Shown in pieces: positions 20,364 to 28,970 of a stretch of DNA of 64,000 nucleotides. Position numbers and translations under genes: made by a program. Location of the stretch: the NCBI GenBank assembly GCA_945885345.1, contig CAMCYP010000016.1, forward strand, positions 1-64,000. Direction: 5' to 3'. The notes beneath the pieces are model-generated. The model had not been told where the DNA came from and searched no databases. It saw nothing but the letters and a program-made list of their open reading frames with translations. Source of the DNA: Bordetella parapertussis. Its GTDB lineage: Bacteria; Pseudomonadota; Gammaproteobacteria; Burkholderiales; SG8-41. Position 1 is the first letter of the stretch. Each line of letters starts with the position of its first letter.

Positions 20364-20513
20364 TCAAGTCTGCACGTGGCCGAGCAGCAGGAATTCCATC
20401 AGTGCCTTCTGCGCTTTGGGATTCTGGTGTCGGCCGGCATCGGGCGAGCCCGATGCCTTAACTTGCTTGCGCAAGTTAGCCTCCCCCTGAACCCAAAGCG
20501 CGCGCTGATTCAT
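20364..20513 (-). pseudogene. Partial second copy of the argF 3' end, fused to a palindromic insert
   Basis: A 49-codon frame starts at an ATG overlapping the argF stop codon and ends [17 protein letters not shown]. That tail repeats the true argF C-terminus ([17 protein letters not shown]). At DNA level the last ~50 bases are about 70 percent identical to the argF end. The front part of the frame is encoded by a structured insert (20411-20501). The frame is open throughout, so a small peptide could be made, but nothing suggests a function of its own. It most likely records an insertion or recombination at the argF 3' end. Confidence 0.6.
20411..20501. repeat. Three-stem palindromic element at the argF 3' end
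   Basis: Perfect outer arms GCGCTTTGGG (20411-20420) and CCCAAAGCGC (20492-20501) enclose two perfect hairpins. The first is GGCATCGGG with a 4-base loop (20436-20457). The second is TAACTTGC with a TTGC loop, read as GCAA on the minus strand (20459-20478). The two inner hairpins are one base apart, so the 91-base unit can fold as a three-way junction. It carries no gene and resembles a small non-autonomous palindromic element. Confidence 0.7.
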
Positions 20514-21430
20514 GGAGTGACATTGCCCAATAACAGGAACTCCATCAGCGCTTTTTGCGCGTGCAGGCGGTTCTCGGCTTCGTCCCACACCACGCTTTGC
20601 GGGCCGTCGATGACGTCGGCCGTGACTTCTTCGCCGCGATGCGCGGGCAGGCAGTGCATGAACAGCGCGTCTTTTTTCGCGACGCTCATCATGTCGGCGT
20701 CGATGCACCAGTCTTCGAAGTCGCGTTTGCGTTCTTCGTTTTCGGCTTCGAAGCCCATGCTGGTCCAGACGTCGGTGGTCACGAGGTCGGCGTCACGCAC
20801 GGCATCCATCGGATCCTTGAATTCCTCGTAATGGTCGGTGCCATAGAGGCCGGCGCGCTCGGGTTCGACTTCATAACCGGGCGGCGTCGAAACGTGCACA
20901 TTGAAATTCAGCACTTCCGCCGCCTGCAGCCAGGTGTTGCAGACGTTGTTGGAGTCGCCGATCCAGGCCACGGTCTTGCCGGTGATCGAGCCGCGATGTT
21001 CGATGTAGGTGAAGATGTCGGCAAGGATCTGGCAAGGATGGTATTCGTTGGTCAGGCCGTTGATCACCGGCACCCGCGAGTGTGACGCGAAGCGGTTGAT
21101 GATTTCCTGCTCGAAGGTGCGGATCATCACGATGTCGACCATGCGCGTGATCACGCGCGCGACATCCTCGATCGGCTCGCCGCGGCTCAACTGGGTCTGG
21201 CTGGATGTGAGGTTGATCACCGTGCCGCCCATCTGCAGCATGCCGGCCTCGAAGGAGACGCGGGTACGTGTCGAGTTTTTCTCGAAAATCATCGCCAGCG
21301 TGCGGTCGTGCAGCGGCAGGTACGGTTCGTAACGCTTGAAGCGTTCCTTGATCCAGGCCGCGCGAGCGAACAACTGCGCGTATTCGGCGGCGCTGAAATC
21401 CCTGAACTGGAGGTAATGGCGAAGTTGCAT
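20510..21430 (-). CDS. argF: Ornithine carbamoyltransferase
   Basis: ArgF makes citrulline from ornithine and carbamoyl phosphate. The 306-residue protein has the carbamoyl-phosphate motif STRTR (about 54-58, in EKNSTRTRVSFE), the HPCQ motif near 130, and the ornithine-binding HCLPAHRGEEV loop near 262. All catalytic residues are present. It lies 36 bases downstream of argD and is read in the same direction. Its final 15 codons are repeated further downstream beyond a palindromic insert; the tail LLLGNVTP differs from the copy's LLLGHVQT. Confidence 0.97.
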   Translation of the reverse strand: MQLRHYLQFRDFSAAEYAQLFARAAWIKERFKRYEPYLPLHDRTLAMIFEKNSTRTRVSFEAGMLQMGGTVINLTSSQTQLSRGEPIEDVARVITRMVDIVMIRTFEQEIINRFASHSRVPVINGLTNEYHPCQILADIFTYIEHRGSITGKTVAWIGDSNNVCNTWLQAAEVLNFNVHVSTPPGYEVEPERAGLYGTDHYEEFKDPMDAVRDADLVTTDVWTSMGFEAENEERKRDFEDWCIDADMMSVAKKDALFMHCLPAHRGEEVTADVIDGPQSVVWDEAENRLHAQKALMEFLLLGNVTP

Positions 21431-21466
21431 GGTGTTCCGGGAGCGCGACCAGACTGGCCGCTGCGT

Positions 21467-22666
21467 TCAGGCGGCAGCCGATTGCGGCGCAGCCTGCTTC
21501 GCGAGCTCGTCCTTGATCAGCGGGGTGAGGTGGTCAACCAGATACTGCGCGTTTTCGCGGGTATAGGTCAGCGGCGGCAGCAGCCGGATCACGTTGTCGG
21601 CGGTGACGTTGATCAGCAGGCCGGCGTGCAGTGCGCGTTCAACGATCTCTTTGCACGGTTTTTCGAGTTCGATGCCGATCATCATGCCCTTGCCGCGGAT
21701 GTCGCGGATGCCGGGCAGGCCGGCGAGTTTTTCGCGCAACTGCGCGCGGATGAAGTCGCCGATGGTTTCGGCGTTTTTCATCAGGCCTTCTTCCTCGATG
21801 ATGGCGAGTGTGGCCAGCGCCGCGGCGCAGACCAGCGGATTGCCGCCGAAGGTGGAGCCGTGATGGCCGGGCTTGAACAGATTTGCCGCAGCGCCGGCCG
21901 CAAGGCAGGCGCCGATGGGCACGCCGTTGCCGAGGCCCTTGGCCAGCGGCATCACGTCGGGCTTGACGCCGGAATGCTGGAAGGCGAACCACTTGCCGGT
22001 GCGGCCGATGCCGCTTTGCACTTCGTCGAGCATCAGCAGCCAGCCGTTGGCATCACAAATCGTGCGCAGGCCGCGCAGGTAATCGTCATGACAGACATTG
22101 ACGCCGCCTTCGCCCTGGATCAGTTCAACCAGCACGGCGACGACGTTGCGGTTGTTTTCGGCGACGCGGCGTACGGCTTCGAGGTCGTCGAAGGGCACGC
22201 GCACAAAACCCGCGACCAGCGGTTCAAAACCTGCCTGCACCTTGCGGCTGCCGGTGGCGGAAAGTGTTGCGATGGTGCGGCCGTGGAAGGCGTGCTCCAG
22301 GACAACGATTGCGGGCGCTTCAATGCCCTTCTGGTGGCCGTAGAGCCGGGCCAGCTTGATCGCGGCTTCGTTGGCTTCGCAGCCCGAGTTGCAGAAAAAG
22401 ACATTGTCCATGCCGGACAGCGCGGCGAGGCGGTCGGCCAGCTGCTCCTGCAGGGCGATGCCGTAGATGTTCGAGGTGTGCACCAGCTTGCCGGCCTGTG
22501 CCTGCAGCGCGGCGGTGTAGCGCGGATGGCAATGACCCAGTCCGCACACGGCAACCCCGGCGAGCGCATCGAGGTAGCGCTTGCCCGCGGTATCCCAGAG
22601 CCAGACGCCTTCGCCGTGCTCAAAGGTGACCGGCAACCGGCCATAGGTGTTCATCACATGGGACAT
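21467..22666 (-). CDS. argD: Acetylornithine / succinyldiaminopimelate aminotransferase
   Basis: ArgD is a class III PLP aminotransferase that makes N-acetylornithine in arginine synthesis, and often also serves lysine synthesis. The 399-residue protein has the FCNSGCEANEAAIKLAR cofactor-phosphate segment near 103, the LDEVQSGIGRTGKWFAFQ motif near 218 and the PLP lysine in MPLAKGLGNGVPIGA near 250. Length is normal. AGAAGGATGAACC precedes the ATG. It heads the argD-argF-argG cluster. A 7-bp GC-rich hairpin (22721-22739) lies in its upstream region, but no arginine-sensing element is recognisable. Confidence 0.95.
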   Translation of the reverse strand: MSHVMNTYGRLPVTFEHGEGVWLWDTAGKRYLDALAGVAVCGLGHCHPRYTAALQAQAGKLVHTSNIYGIALQEQLADRLAALSGMDNVFFCNSGCEANEAAIKLARLYGHQKGIEAPAIVVLEHAFHGRTIATLSATGSRKVQAGFEPLVAGFVRVPFDDLEAVRRVAENNRNVVAVLVELIQGEGGVNVCHDDYLRGLRTICDANGWLLMLDEVQSGIGRTGKWFAFQHSGVKPDVMPLAKGLGNGVPIGACLAAGAAANLFKPGHHGSTFGGNPLVCAAALATLAIIEEEGLMKNAETIGDFIRAQLREKLAGLPGIRDIRGKGMMIGIELEKPCKEIVERALHAGLLINVTADNVIRLLPPLTYTRENAQYLVDHLTPLIKDELAKQAAPQSAAA

Positions 22667-22858
22667 GGTTCATCCTTCTCTACATAACGGCTGCACAAAA
22701 AGTTTCGGCACCAAAACAGACGGCGGCCTGAAGCCGCCGGAGCGACTATTCTTATCCAAGCCGGTTTTGCTTGGCAAGCGAAATTTCCGTTGCTGTACAG
22801 AGCGAAATCACGGTGCTTCTGCTAGACTTTTCGCGCAGCAAAAACCCAGGGATAAAAC

Positions 22859-23212
22859 ATGTTCGAAGGCGCGCCAGAGATCGTCATTCAGGGCATTACC
22901 GAAACAGGTGAAACCTTCCGGCCGAGCGACTGGGCAGAGCGCCTGAGCGGCATGTTGTCCGTGTTCAGCGCCGAGGGTTATCTTGCCTATTCGCCGTTTC
23001 TCAAGCCGATCATGGCCGGCGGCGTGCGCTGCGTGGCGGTGGACCGTGTACTGGAGAACCGCGATCCGCCAGCGTTTGCATTTCTGCTGCAGTTTGCGCG
23101 GGACAACCAGCTGAAACTGCGACCGGGGCGCAAGGCGAAACGCCCGGAAGAACTGGCGGCGGAGGCGGCGCTGCGTGATGCATTGCGCCCCCCGGGCGCC
23201 CAGAGCGCCTGA
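22859..23212 (+). CDS. DUF3579 family protein
   Basis: The 117-residue protein matches the betaproteobacterial DUF3579 family: GITETGETFRPSDWAERLSG near 13-32, SPFLKPIMAGGVRCVAVD near 45-62 and the acidic/basic C-terminal tail. It has no signal peptide or membrane segment. The function of the family is unknown. It commonly sits between argD and rpsT in Betaproteobacteria, as here, where it is divergent from argD and convergent with rpsT. AGGGAT lies upstream of the ATG. Confidence 0.82.
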   Translation: MFEGAPEIVIQGITETGETFRPSDWAERLSGMLSVFSAEGYLAYSPFLKPIMAGGVRCVAVDRVLENRDPPAFAFLLQFARDNQLKLRPGRKAKRPEELAAEAALRDALRPPGAQSA

Positions 23213-23226
23213 CGGCACCCTTGCCA

Positions 23227-23244
23227 CCGGCCGAAGCCGGCCGG
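23227..23244. terminator. Weak hairpin between DUF3579 gene and rpsT
   Basis: CCGGCC and GGCCGG (23227-23232 and 23239-23244) can pair across six bases between the two convergent genes. No T-run follows, so this is only a possible shared terminator. Confidence 0.3.
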
Positions 23245-23251
23245 CGATTGT

Positions 23252-23515
23252 TTACGCCATGGCCTTGATGGCGGCGTTCAGGCGGCTCTTGTGACGGGCA
23301 GCGGTGTTCTTGTGCATGATTTCCTTGTCGGCGATCGAATCGATCTTGCTCACCGATTTCTGGAAAATGGCACGAGCGGCGGCTTTGTCGCCGGCGGCGA
23401 CGGCCTTGCGCACATCTTTCATTGCGCTGCGCAGTGCGGAACGTTGTGCCATGTTGCTGGCGCGGCGTTTGACGGCCTGGCGGGCGGCTTTTTTGGCTGA
23501 AGCAGTATTGGCCAT
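23252..23515 (-). CDS. rpsT: 30S ribosomal protein S20
   Basis: S20 binds 16S rRNA early in small-subunit assembly. The 87-residue protein begins [19 protein letters not shown] and is rich in Lys, Arg and Ala. It has the conserved [14 protein letters not shown] segment near 27-40 and the C-terminal [16 protein letters not shown] stretch. Length and composition are standard. GGAG precedes the ATG, and a good promoter lies at 23575-23603. It is divergent from murJ, an arrangement common in proteobacteria. Confidence 0.97.
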   Translation of the reverse strand: MANTASAKKAARQAVKRRASNMAQRSALRSAMKDVRKAVAAGDKAAARAIFQKSVSKIDSIADKEIMHKNTAARHKSRLNAAIKAMA

Positions 23516-23574
23516 GTAAACTCCGGATTTCGTTCAGTAAAACAACAATTCGAGGGTGATTCGGAAAGGGCGCA

Positions 23575-23603
23575 ATGATAAAGATATCCTGCTCCTTCCG
23601 CAA
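23575..23603 (-). promoter_or_regulatory. Sigma-70-type promoter of rpsT
   Basis: On the minus strand, TTGCGG (23598-23603) and TATCAT (23575-23580) are exactly 17 bases apart. This places the transcript start about 50 bases before the rpsT ATG. Confidence 0.55.
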
Positions 23604-23645
23604 GTCCGGCGATGACGGCCCCGCTACCGTCGAAATCCAGAAAAA

Positions 23646-25184
23646 ATGAATCTACTCAAGGCATTAGCCACCGTCAGCAGCATGACGCTGTTGTCCCGCG
23701 TGCTCGGTTTCGTGCGCGATGCGGTGATTGCGCGGGTTTTTGGCGCCGGACTGGTGACTGACGCCTTCTTCGTTGCGTTCAAGATTCCCAACCTGTTGCG
23801 CCGACTGTTTGCCGAAGGCGCGTTTTCGCAGGCCTTCGTACCCATCCTTGCCGAATACAAGAACCGCCGCGGTGCGGCGGAGGCGCGTTTGCTGGTCGAC
23901 CATGTGGCTGCAGTGCTGACGGTGGCGCTGATACTGGTCACGGCGGTGGGCGTTGTGGCGGCCCCCCTGATCGTTGCCGTCAGTGCGCCGGGTTTCACGG
24001 CGACGCCGGAAAAATTTGCGCTGACTGTCGACCTGCTGCGTATCGTGTTTCCGTACATTCTGTTCGTCGCGCTGACGGCCTGTGCCGGCGGCATCCTCAA
24101 TACCTGGAGCCGTTTTGCGGTGCCGGCGTTTACGCCGGTGCTGCTCAACCTGTCGTTCATCGGTTTTGCGCTGTTCGCGGCACCGTGGTTCAACCCGCCG
24201 GTGTTGGCACTGGCGTGGGCGGTGTTCGTCGGCGGCATATTGCAACTGGCCTTCCAGTTGCCGTTCCTCGCGCGTATCGGCATGTTGCCGCGGCTGCGCC
24301 TGAGTTTCCGTGACGAGGGAGTGCGGCGGGTACTGAGGCAAATGGCGCCCGCGGTGTTCGGCGTGTCAGTCGGACAGATCAGCCTGCTGATCAACACGGT
24401 ATTTGCGTCGTTCCTGATCACCGGCAGCGTGACCTGGCTGTACTTTGCCGATCGCCTGATGGAATTTCCTTCCGGCATGCTCGGCGTTGCGCTGGGCACC
24501 ATCCTGCTGCCCAGTCTGGCGAAGTGTCACGCTGAGCAATCAGCGCAGGCTTATTCGGAATTGCTCGACTGGGGTTTGCGCCTGACGCTGCTGCTGGCGG
24601 TGCCGGCGGCTGCCGCGCTGGCCTTGCTGGCGGTGCCGCTGGTGACCACGCTGTTTCATTACGGCGCGTTTACGGCAACCGACGTGATCAATACCCATCA
24701 TGCGGTGATTGCGTATTCCATCGGCCTGGTCGGCCTGATTGCGGTGAAAGTGCTGGCGCCGGGTTTTTATGCGCGGCAGGACATCCGCACACCAGTGAAG
24801 ATGGCGGTGATTACGCTGATAGTCACACAGCTGCTGAACCTGCTGCTGATCCGGGATTTGCAACATGCCGGTCTCGCATTGTCGATCAGCCTCGGCGCCT
24901 GTCTCAACGCGGTGCTGCTGTTGCGCGGTCTGCGCAGCCGTGCGATTTACATGCCGCAGCCGGGCTGGGGTGTTTTTGTGCTCAAGCTGGCGCTGGCGGT
25001 GTATGCGATGGGAACTGTGTTGTGGCTGTTGTCCGGTGATGCGACGAGCTGGCTGATTGCCGGTGCGTCCGAGCGCATCTGGCGAATGCTGATGCTGGTC
25101 GTTGCCGGCAGCGGCGCTTATTTTGTCGCGCTGTGGGTGCTGGGTTTCCGTCCAGGACAATTTGCGCGGCGCAGCGCGGAATAA
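23646..25184 (+). CDS. murJ: Lipid II flippase MurJ (MviN)
   Basis: MurJ flips the peptidoglycan precursor lipid II across the inner membrane. The 512-residue protein begins [25 protein letters not shown], the conserved first helix with the functional Arg residues. It then shows the [20 protein letters not shown] motif (about 38-57) and about 14 hydrophobic segments of the MVF/MOP flippase fold. Length is typical. It is divergent from rpsT. No strong Shine-Dalgarno sequence is visible; only an A-rich stretch precedes the ATG. Confidence 0.96.
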   Translation: MNLLKALATVSSMTLLSRVLGFVRDAVIARVFGAGLVTDAFFVAFKIPNLLRRLFAEGAFSQAFVPILAEYKNRRGAAEARLLVDHVAAVLTVALILVTAVGVVAAPLIVAVSAPGFTATPEKFALTVDLLRIVFPYILFVALTACAGGILNTWSRFAVPAFTPVLLNLSFIGFALFAAPWFNPPVLALAWAVFVGGILQLAFQLPFLARIGMLPRLRLSFRDEGVRRVLRQMAPAVFGVSVGQISLLINTVFASFLITGSVTWLYFADRLMEFPSGMLGVALGTILLPSLAKCHAEQSAQAYSELLDWGLRLTLLLAVPAAAALALLAVPLVTTLFHYGAFTATDVINTHHAVIAYSIGLVGLIAVKVLAPGFYARQDIRTPVKMAVITLIVTQLLNLLLIRDLQHAGLALSISLGACLNAVLLLRGLRSRAIYMPQPGWGVFVLKLALAVYAMGTVLWLLSGDATSWLIAGASERIWRMLMLVVAGSGAYFVALWVLGFRPGQFARRSAE

Positions 25185-25384
25185 AATCAGGTACCCAAAT
25201 AAGAACTTTCATGTGCCGCGGCGGCTTGTGCGGCAGGCGGGTACACGGTAGATTGCACGCTGGAAGCGCGCTCGCACGCGTCCGGAGCATTCGCGAAATT
25301 TTCTGGCGGATTTCTTCGCTGGAATTTTTGTGCGAATTTTCACCCCCCCCTCTGCAGTCTTAATCGTGCATTAAGGAGAATTTT

Positions 25385-26485
25385 ATGGACAGACGTCAAT
25401 TCATCAAAGCCGGTACCTTGCTGCCGGCCGCCGCCGTATCTGGTTTTCCGGGCTTTGCGCTTGCCAAAACCATGGCCGACAGCCCGTGGCGCATGTACGA
25501 AGTCACCACGCAGGTCGAGGTGCTGAAGCCCGTAGGCGCAACCCGCGTGTGGCTGCCGGTGCCGCTGACCGTGGACACCGAATTCCAGAAAGACCATGGC
25601 AGTACCTGGTCGGCCGAGGGCGGCAAAGCCGCTTTCAGCAGGGATCCCAAGTACGGCGCGGGCATTGTTGCTGCAGAGTGGGCCGAGGGCACGCAAAAGC
25701 CGGTGCTGAAACTGGTCAGCCGCTTTGCTACACGCGAATACATTGTTGATCTGAAAAAACCTTCCAATTTCTGGCCCGAAGATCGCGCGACGCTGGCGCG
25801 TTACCTTGCGCCGACCGAACTGATCCCGACAGATGGCATCGTGCGCAAAACCGCGCAGGGCGCGGTCAAAAACGCGAAGACCGATGTCGCAAAGGCTGAG
25901 GCGATTTACCAATGGGTGGTGGAAAACACCGAGCGCGATCCGACCACCCGTGGTTGTGGTGTCGGTGACGTCAAGAGCATGCTGCAGACCGGCAATCTCA
26001 ACGGTAAATGTGCGGACCTGAATGCGTTGTTCGTCGGCCTGGCGCGTGCGTCCGGCATTCCCGCGCGCGACGTTTACGGCGTGCGCGTGGCGAAATCCGA
26101 CTACGGTTATCGCAGCCTCGGCGCCGGTACGGCCAACATCACCCGTGCACAGCATTGCCGCGCCGAGTTTTATTCGGCCGCTCATGGCTGGGTGCCGGTG
26201 GATCCGGCGGACGTGCGCAAGGTTGTGCTCGAGGAAAATCCGGATGCACAGTTGAAGTTGACTGACGACAAGGTAGTGCAGGCGCGTGCGCGGCTGTTCG
26301 GTTCCTGGGAAATGAACTGGCTGGCGTACAACTATGCGCATGACGTCGCGTTGCCGGGCGCCGCTGGCAGCAAGATCGGTTTTTTCATGTATCCGAATGC
26401 CGAGACCGGGAAGGGCAGGCTCGACAGCCTGGATCCGGATAATTTCAAGTACACGCTCGCTGCCCGCGAAATCAAGGCGGGCTGA
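25385..26485 (+). CDS. Tat-exported transglutaminase-like protein
   Basis: The 366-residue protein starts with a twin-arginine signal (MDRRQFIKAGTLLPAAAVS) and is therefore exported folded to the periplasm. The core is a transglutaminase/protease-like domain. The catalytic Cys lies in NGKCADLNALFVGLARASG (about 211), the His in QHCRAEFYSAAHGW (about 257) and the Asp in VPVDPADV (about 273). This papain-like triad is complete. Bacterial members are thought to cleave or cross-link proteins, but the substrate is unknown. TAAGGAGAA precedes the ATG. A TlpA-like thioredoxin gene follows after about 80 bases and may be co-transcribed. Confidence 0.85.
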   Translation: MDRRQFIKAGTLLPAAAVSGFPGFALAKTMADSPWRMYEVTTQVEVLKPVGATRVWLPVPLTVDTEFQKDHGSTWSAEGGKAAFSRDPKYGAGIVAAEWAEGTQKPVLKLVSRFATREYIVDLKKPSNFWPEDRATLARYLAPTELIPTDGIVRKTAQGAVKNAKTDVAKAEAIYQWVVENTERDPTTRGCGVGDVKSMLQTGNLNGKCADLNALFVGLARASGIPARDVYGVRVAKSDYGYRSLGAGTANITRAQHCRAEFYSAAHGWVPVDPADVRKVVLEENPDAQLKLTDDKVVQARARLFGSWEMNWLAYNYAHDVALPGAAGSKIGFFMYPNAETGKGRLDSLDPDNFKYTLAAREIKAG

Positions 26486-26567
26486 TCCTCCGGTTTGATT
26501 GGTTACTGAAGCCGCACATCGCGGCCGCTGGCGGCAAGCCTGCGGCCGCGACTTTTCATGGGTACTG

Positions 26568-27092
26568 ATGGTGAAATTACCGACAGCCATGCCGGTGTTC
26601 CGGCTGATCGTATTCAGTTTGTTGTTTGTGTCTTTTGCTGCGGTCGCAGCTGAGCTCAAGGTGTGGAGCGGCGGCCGTACGCCGCCGCTGAAGCTGCGCG
26701 ACATCGACGGCAAGGCCCATGACCTCGCGGCCTATCGCGGCCAGGTGGTGCTGGTGAATTTCTGGGCGACGTGGTGTGAGCCTTGTCGCGATGAAATGCC
26801 CGCCATTGAGCGGCTGAAGAAAAAGATCGCCGGCAAACCGTTCACGGTGCTGGCGGTCAACATTGATGAACCGGAATCACGCATCCGCAATTTTCTGTCG
26901 AAAATGCCGCTGGATTTTCCGATACTGGCTGATGAAGGCAGGGTGGCGACCAGGGCCTGGGATATCAGTGTGCTGCCGGCGAGTTTCATCATCGGTCGCG
27001 ATGGCCGTATTCGTTACAGCCTGACTGGCGAGCTGGCCTGGGATCATGAGAGCGTGGTCAGCCTGCTGGCGGAGTTGATGCGCTCGAAGTAG
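26568..27092 (+). CDS. TlpA/ResA-like thioredoxin family protein
   Basis: The 174-residue protein has an N-terminal signal or anchor (PVFRLIVFSLLFVSFAAVAA) followed by a thioredoxin fold. The redox motif is WATWCEPCRDEMP (CEPC near residue 73) and the cis-Pro loop is VLPASFIIGRDG near 143. Such periplasmic thiol-disulfide reductases keep cysteines reduced, for example during cytochrome c maturation. The exact partner is unknown. The start at 26568 is chosen because the longer frame from 26499 adds 23 residues with no signal character. It follows the transglutaminase-like gene, whose active-site Cys could be one target; that is a guess from position only. Confidence 0.85.
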   Translation: MVKLPTAMPVFRLIVFSLLFVSFAAVAAELKVWSGGRTPPLKLRDIDGKAHDLAAYRGQVVLVNFWATWCEPCRDEMPAIERLKKKIAGKPFTVLAVNIDEPESRIRNFLSKMPLDFPILADEGRVATRAWDISVLPASFIIGRDGRIRYSLTGELAWDHESVVSLLAELMRSK

Positions 27093-27237
27093 CCTGTTCC
27101 GGCGGCGGCACAGCTGTTTGAAACCGCCCGCTCCCACGTCGAATTTATCCGCTTGCCGGTTGAAGGTGCGTCAGCGCACAGACCAATGGAGTAACGAGGC
27201 TTATGCTCAGCCTGACCAGAGCAACATGTGGGCCGGA

Positions 27238-27265
27238 TTGAATCCGGCTGAAATTCCCTTATAAT
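27238..27265 (+). promoter_or_regulatory. Sigma-70-type promoter of the MshA-like pilin gene
   Basis: TTGAAT (27238-27243) and TATAAT (27260-27265) are 16 bases apart, with a perfect -10. The transcript would start about 35 bases before the pilin start codon. Confidence 0.6.
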
Positions 27266-27306
27266 GTAAATTAGTTGTTACCGAAGTTATGGTGAAAGCA
27301 TACCGA

Positions 27307-27864
27307 ATGAAAAAAGTACAAGGTTTTACGTTAATCGAACTGATTGTTGTGATCGTCATTCTGGGCATACTCGCGGCGGTGGCCTTGCCACGTTTCGTCA
27401 GTCTTCAGCGCGATTCGCGCGTTGCCAAACTCAATGCGGCCAAGGGTGCTGTGGCTGCCGCCGCCGGGCTGTTACATTCCGCGATACTGGCGCGTGGTGG
27501 CGTAGCTGATACCGCCGCTTGCCCGGGTGGTGGTGGCACTGCAAATAACACCGGCACCGGTGCGGGCACCGTATGTACCGAAAATGGCATTGTGAACCTG
27601 ATCAATGGTTATCCGCAGGCGCTGCTGCCGCCGGCCGCCGGCGGCATTATTTCTGCCGCGGGGCTGACTTCAGTGCTCAGTCCGACCATCGCACAATTGA
27701 ATGCCGAAGGTTACAGCGCAAGCGGTGGTGGCGCGGCGGCCGGCTCCGTCCTGACGATTCAGGTGACCGGTGGCGCGGCTGCGGCAACGTGCAGTTTCAC
27801 CTACACCGCGCCCGCGGCAGGTGCGGCAGCCCTCATCAGTGCGCCGACCACGACTGGGTGTTAA
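27307..27864 (+). CDS. Type IV pilin-like protein, MshA-like
   Basis: The 185-residue protein starts MKKVQGFTLIELIVVIVILG, a short positively charged leader with the prepilin peptidase site G/FTLIEL and Glu5. The helix continues LAAVALPRFVSLQRDSRVAKL, close to the MSHA-pilin pattern. The globular part is rich in Gly, Ala and Thr, has a GYPQALLPPAAGGI segment and four Cys, two of them near the C-terminus as expected for a D-loop. An upstream in-frame ATG at 27289 would add six residues. The gene stands alone with its own promoter, away from the minor-pilin operon at 38-45 kb. It could be a major pilin or a pseudopilin; assembly genes are not in view. Confidence 0.8.
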   Translation: MKKVQGFTLIELIVVIVILGILAAVALPRFVSLQRDSRVAKLNAAKGAVAAAAGLLHSAILARGGVADTAACPGGGGTANNTGTGAGTVCTENGIVNLINGYPQALLPPAAGGIISAAGLTSVLSPTIAQLNAEGYSASGGGAAAGSVLTIQVTGGAAAATCSFTYTAPAAGAAALISAPTTTGC

Positions 27865-27872
27865 CTGCTCGT

Positions 27873-28850
27873 TTAATCCCCGGTTCCGGTAACCGGCGCC
27901 GGGACGACGTCGTGATTTGAGGCTGCGGCGGCCTTATCAAGCGCAGCCGTCACGACTCTGCGGTGCAGCGGAGAGTGAAACAGCTCGATGAAATCAAATA
28001 CATATTTTCTCAGGTAAGCATTGCGCCGCAGCGCGATGCGTGTGGTGCTGGCCGCGAACAGATGGTCGGCATTGATCAGTCGGATGCCATGGTCGCGCGC
28101 CGGATCGAAGGCCATCTTGGCGAGAATGCCGATGCCCATGCCCATTTCGACATAAGCCTTGATGATGTCGGCGGCAATCGCGGTGAGCACCACGTTGGGC
28201 TGGATATTGGCGTCATCGAAGGCGCGTTTGATCGGCGAATTGGCCGTGAACGCAAAGTCATAGGTGATCAGCGGATAGGCCGCGATTTTTTCCAGCGTCA
28301 GCGGGCCGGCGTTGAGCAGCGGGTGTTTCAGCGGCGTGATCACGCTGCGTGTCCATCGCGCGCAGGGCAGTGTCACCAGATCCGTGAAAGCTTCATCCGA
28401 CTCGGTGGCGATGCCGATATCGGCGTTGCCGTCGCGCAACAGCGTGGCGATTTGTTCCGGGCTGCCTTCGCGCAGTGTCAGCCGTACCTGCGGATAACGC
28501 TGGGTGAAGCGTGAGACCACAGGGGGCAGCGCATAACGCGCCTGGGTGTGCGTGGTGGCGATCACCAGCGTGCCGCGGCCGCCTTCGTTGAACTCGCGAC
28601 CGACGGCGCGCAGGTTGTCGGCATCCCGCAGCATGCGCCCGGCGATATTGAGCACGATGCGGCCCGGCTCGGTGATGTCGGTGATGCGTTTGCCGTTGCG
28701 GACGAGGATGGTCACGCCGAGCTCTTCCTCGAGCAGGCGGATCTGTTTGCTGATGCCGGGCTGCGAGGTAAACAGCGTTTCGGCCGCCTCTGACACTTTC
28801 AGGCCATTGCGGGCGACTTCACGCAAATAACGTAATTGATTTAAATTCAA
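27873..28850 (-). CDS. cysB: LysR-family regulator CysB
   Basis: The 325-residue protein has an N-terminal LysR helix-turn-helix (MNLNQLRYLREVARNGLKVSEAAETLFTSQ region, residues 1-30), a linker helix and a periplasmic-binding-like effector domain with TTHTQARYALPPVV near 98-111. This pattern and length match CysB/Cbl, which activate sulfate-assimilation genes when O-acetylserine or N-acetylserine signals sulfur lack. It is divergent from cysI across 120 A/T-rich bases, which fits direct control of cysI and autorepression. Cbl cannot be fully excluded, but there is no second paralogue here. Confidence 0.93.
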   Translation of the reverse strand: MNLNQLRYLREVARNGLKVSEAAETLFTSQPGISKQIRLLEEELGVTILVRNGKRITDITEPGRIVLNIAGRMLRDADNLRAVGREFNEGGRGTLVIATTHTQARYALPPVVSRFTQRYPQVRLTLREGSPEQIATLLRDGNADIGIATESDEAFTDLVTLPCARWTRSVITPLKHPLLNAGPLTLEKIAAYPLITYDFAFTANSPIKRAFDDANIQPNVVLTAIAADIIKAYVEMGMGIGILAKMAFDPARDHGIRLINADHLFAASTTRIALRRNAYLRKYVFDFIELFHSPLHRRVVTAALDKAAAASNHDVVPAPVTGTGD

Positions 28851-28912
28851 TGACTTACCCTATATTTTCAATCTATATAACAAATAGGTCTGTGCAATAA
28901 ATAACATATTCT

Positions 28913-28941
28913 TTGAAGATATATAAGGGGGTCTTTACTAT
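28913..28941 (+). promoter_or_regulatory. Promoter of the cysI operon
   Basis: TTGAAG (28913-28918) and TACTAT (28936-28941) are 17 bases apart. The 28851-28912 stretch upstream is strongly A/T-rich, with several ATA/TAT runs, as expected for CysB binding sites, though no exact site can be fixed by eye. Confidence 0.55.
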
Positions 28942-28970
28942 CAGCAGCATCAAATTTCGAGGTGCTGCAG

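Noticed and set aside
20364..20708. A 114-codon gene after and inside argF
   Set aside because: Its first half lies inside argF in another frame; only the last 49 codons, after the argF stop, are of interest and they look like a remnant.
22721..22739. Arginine attenuator before argD
   Set aside because: A single 7-bp hairpin without leader peptide or anti-terminator arrangement.
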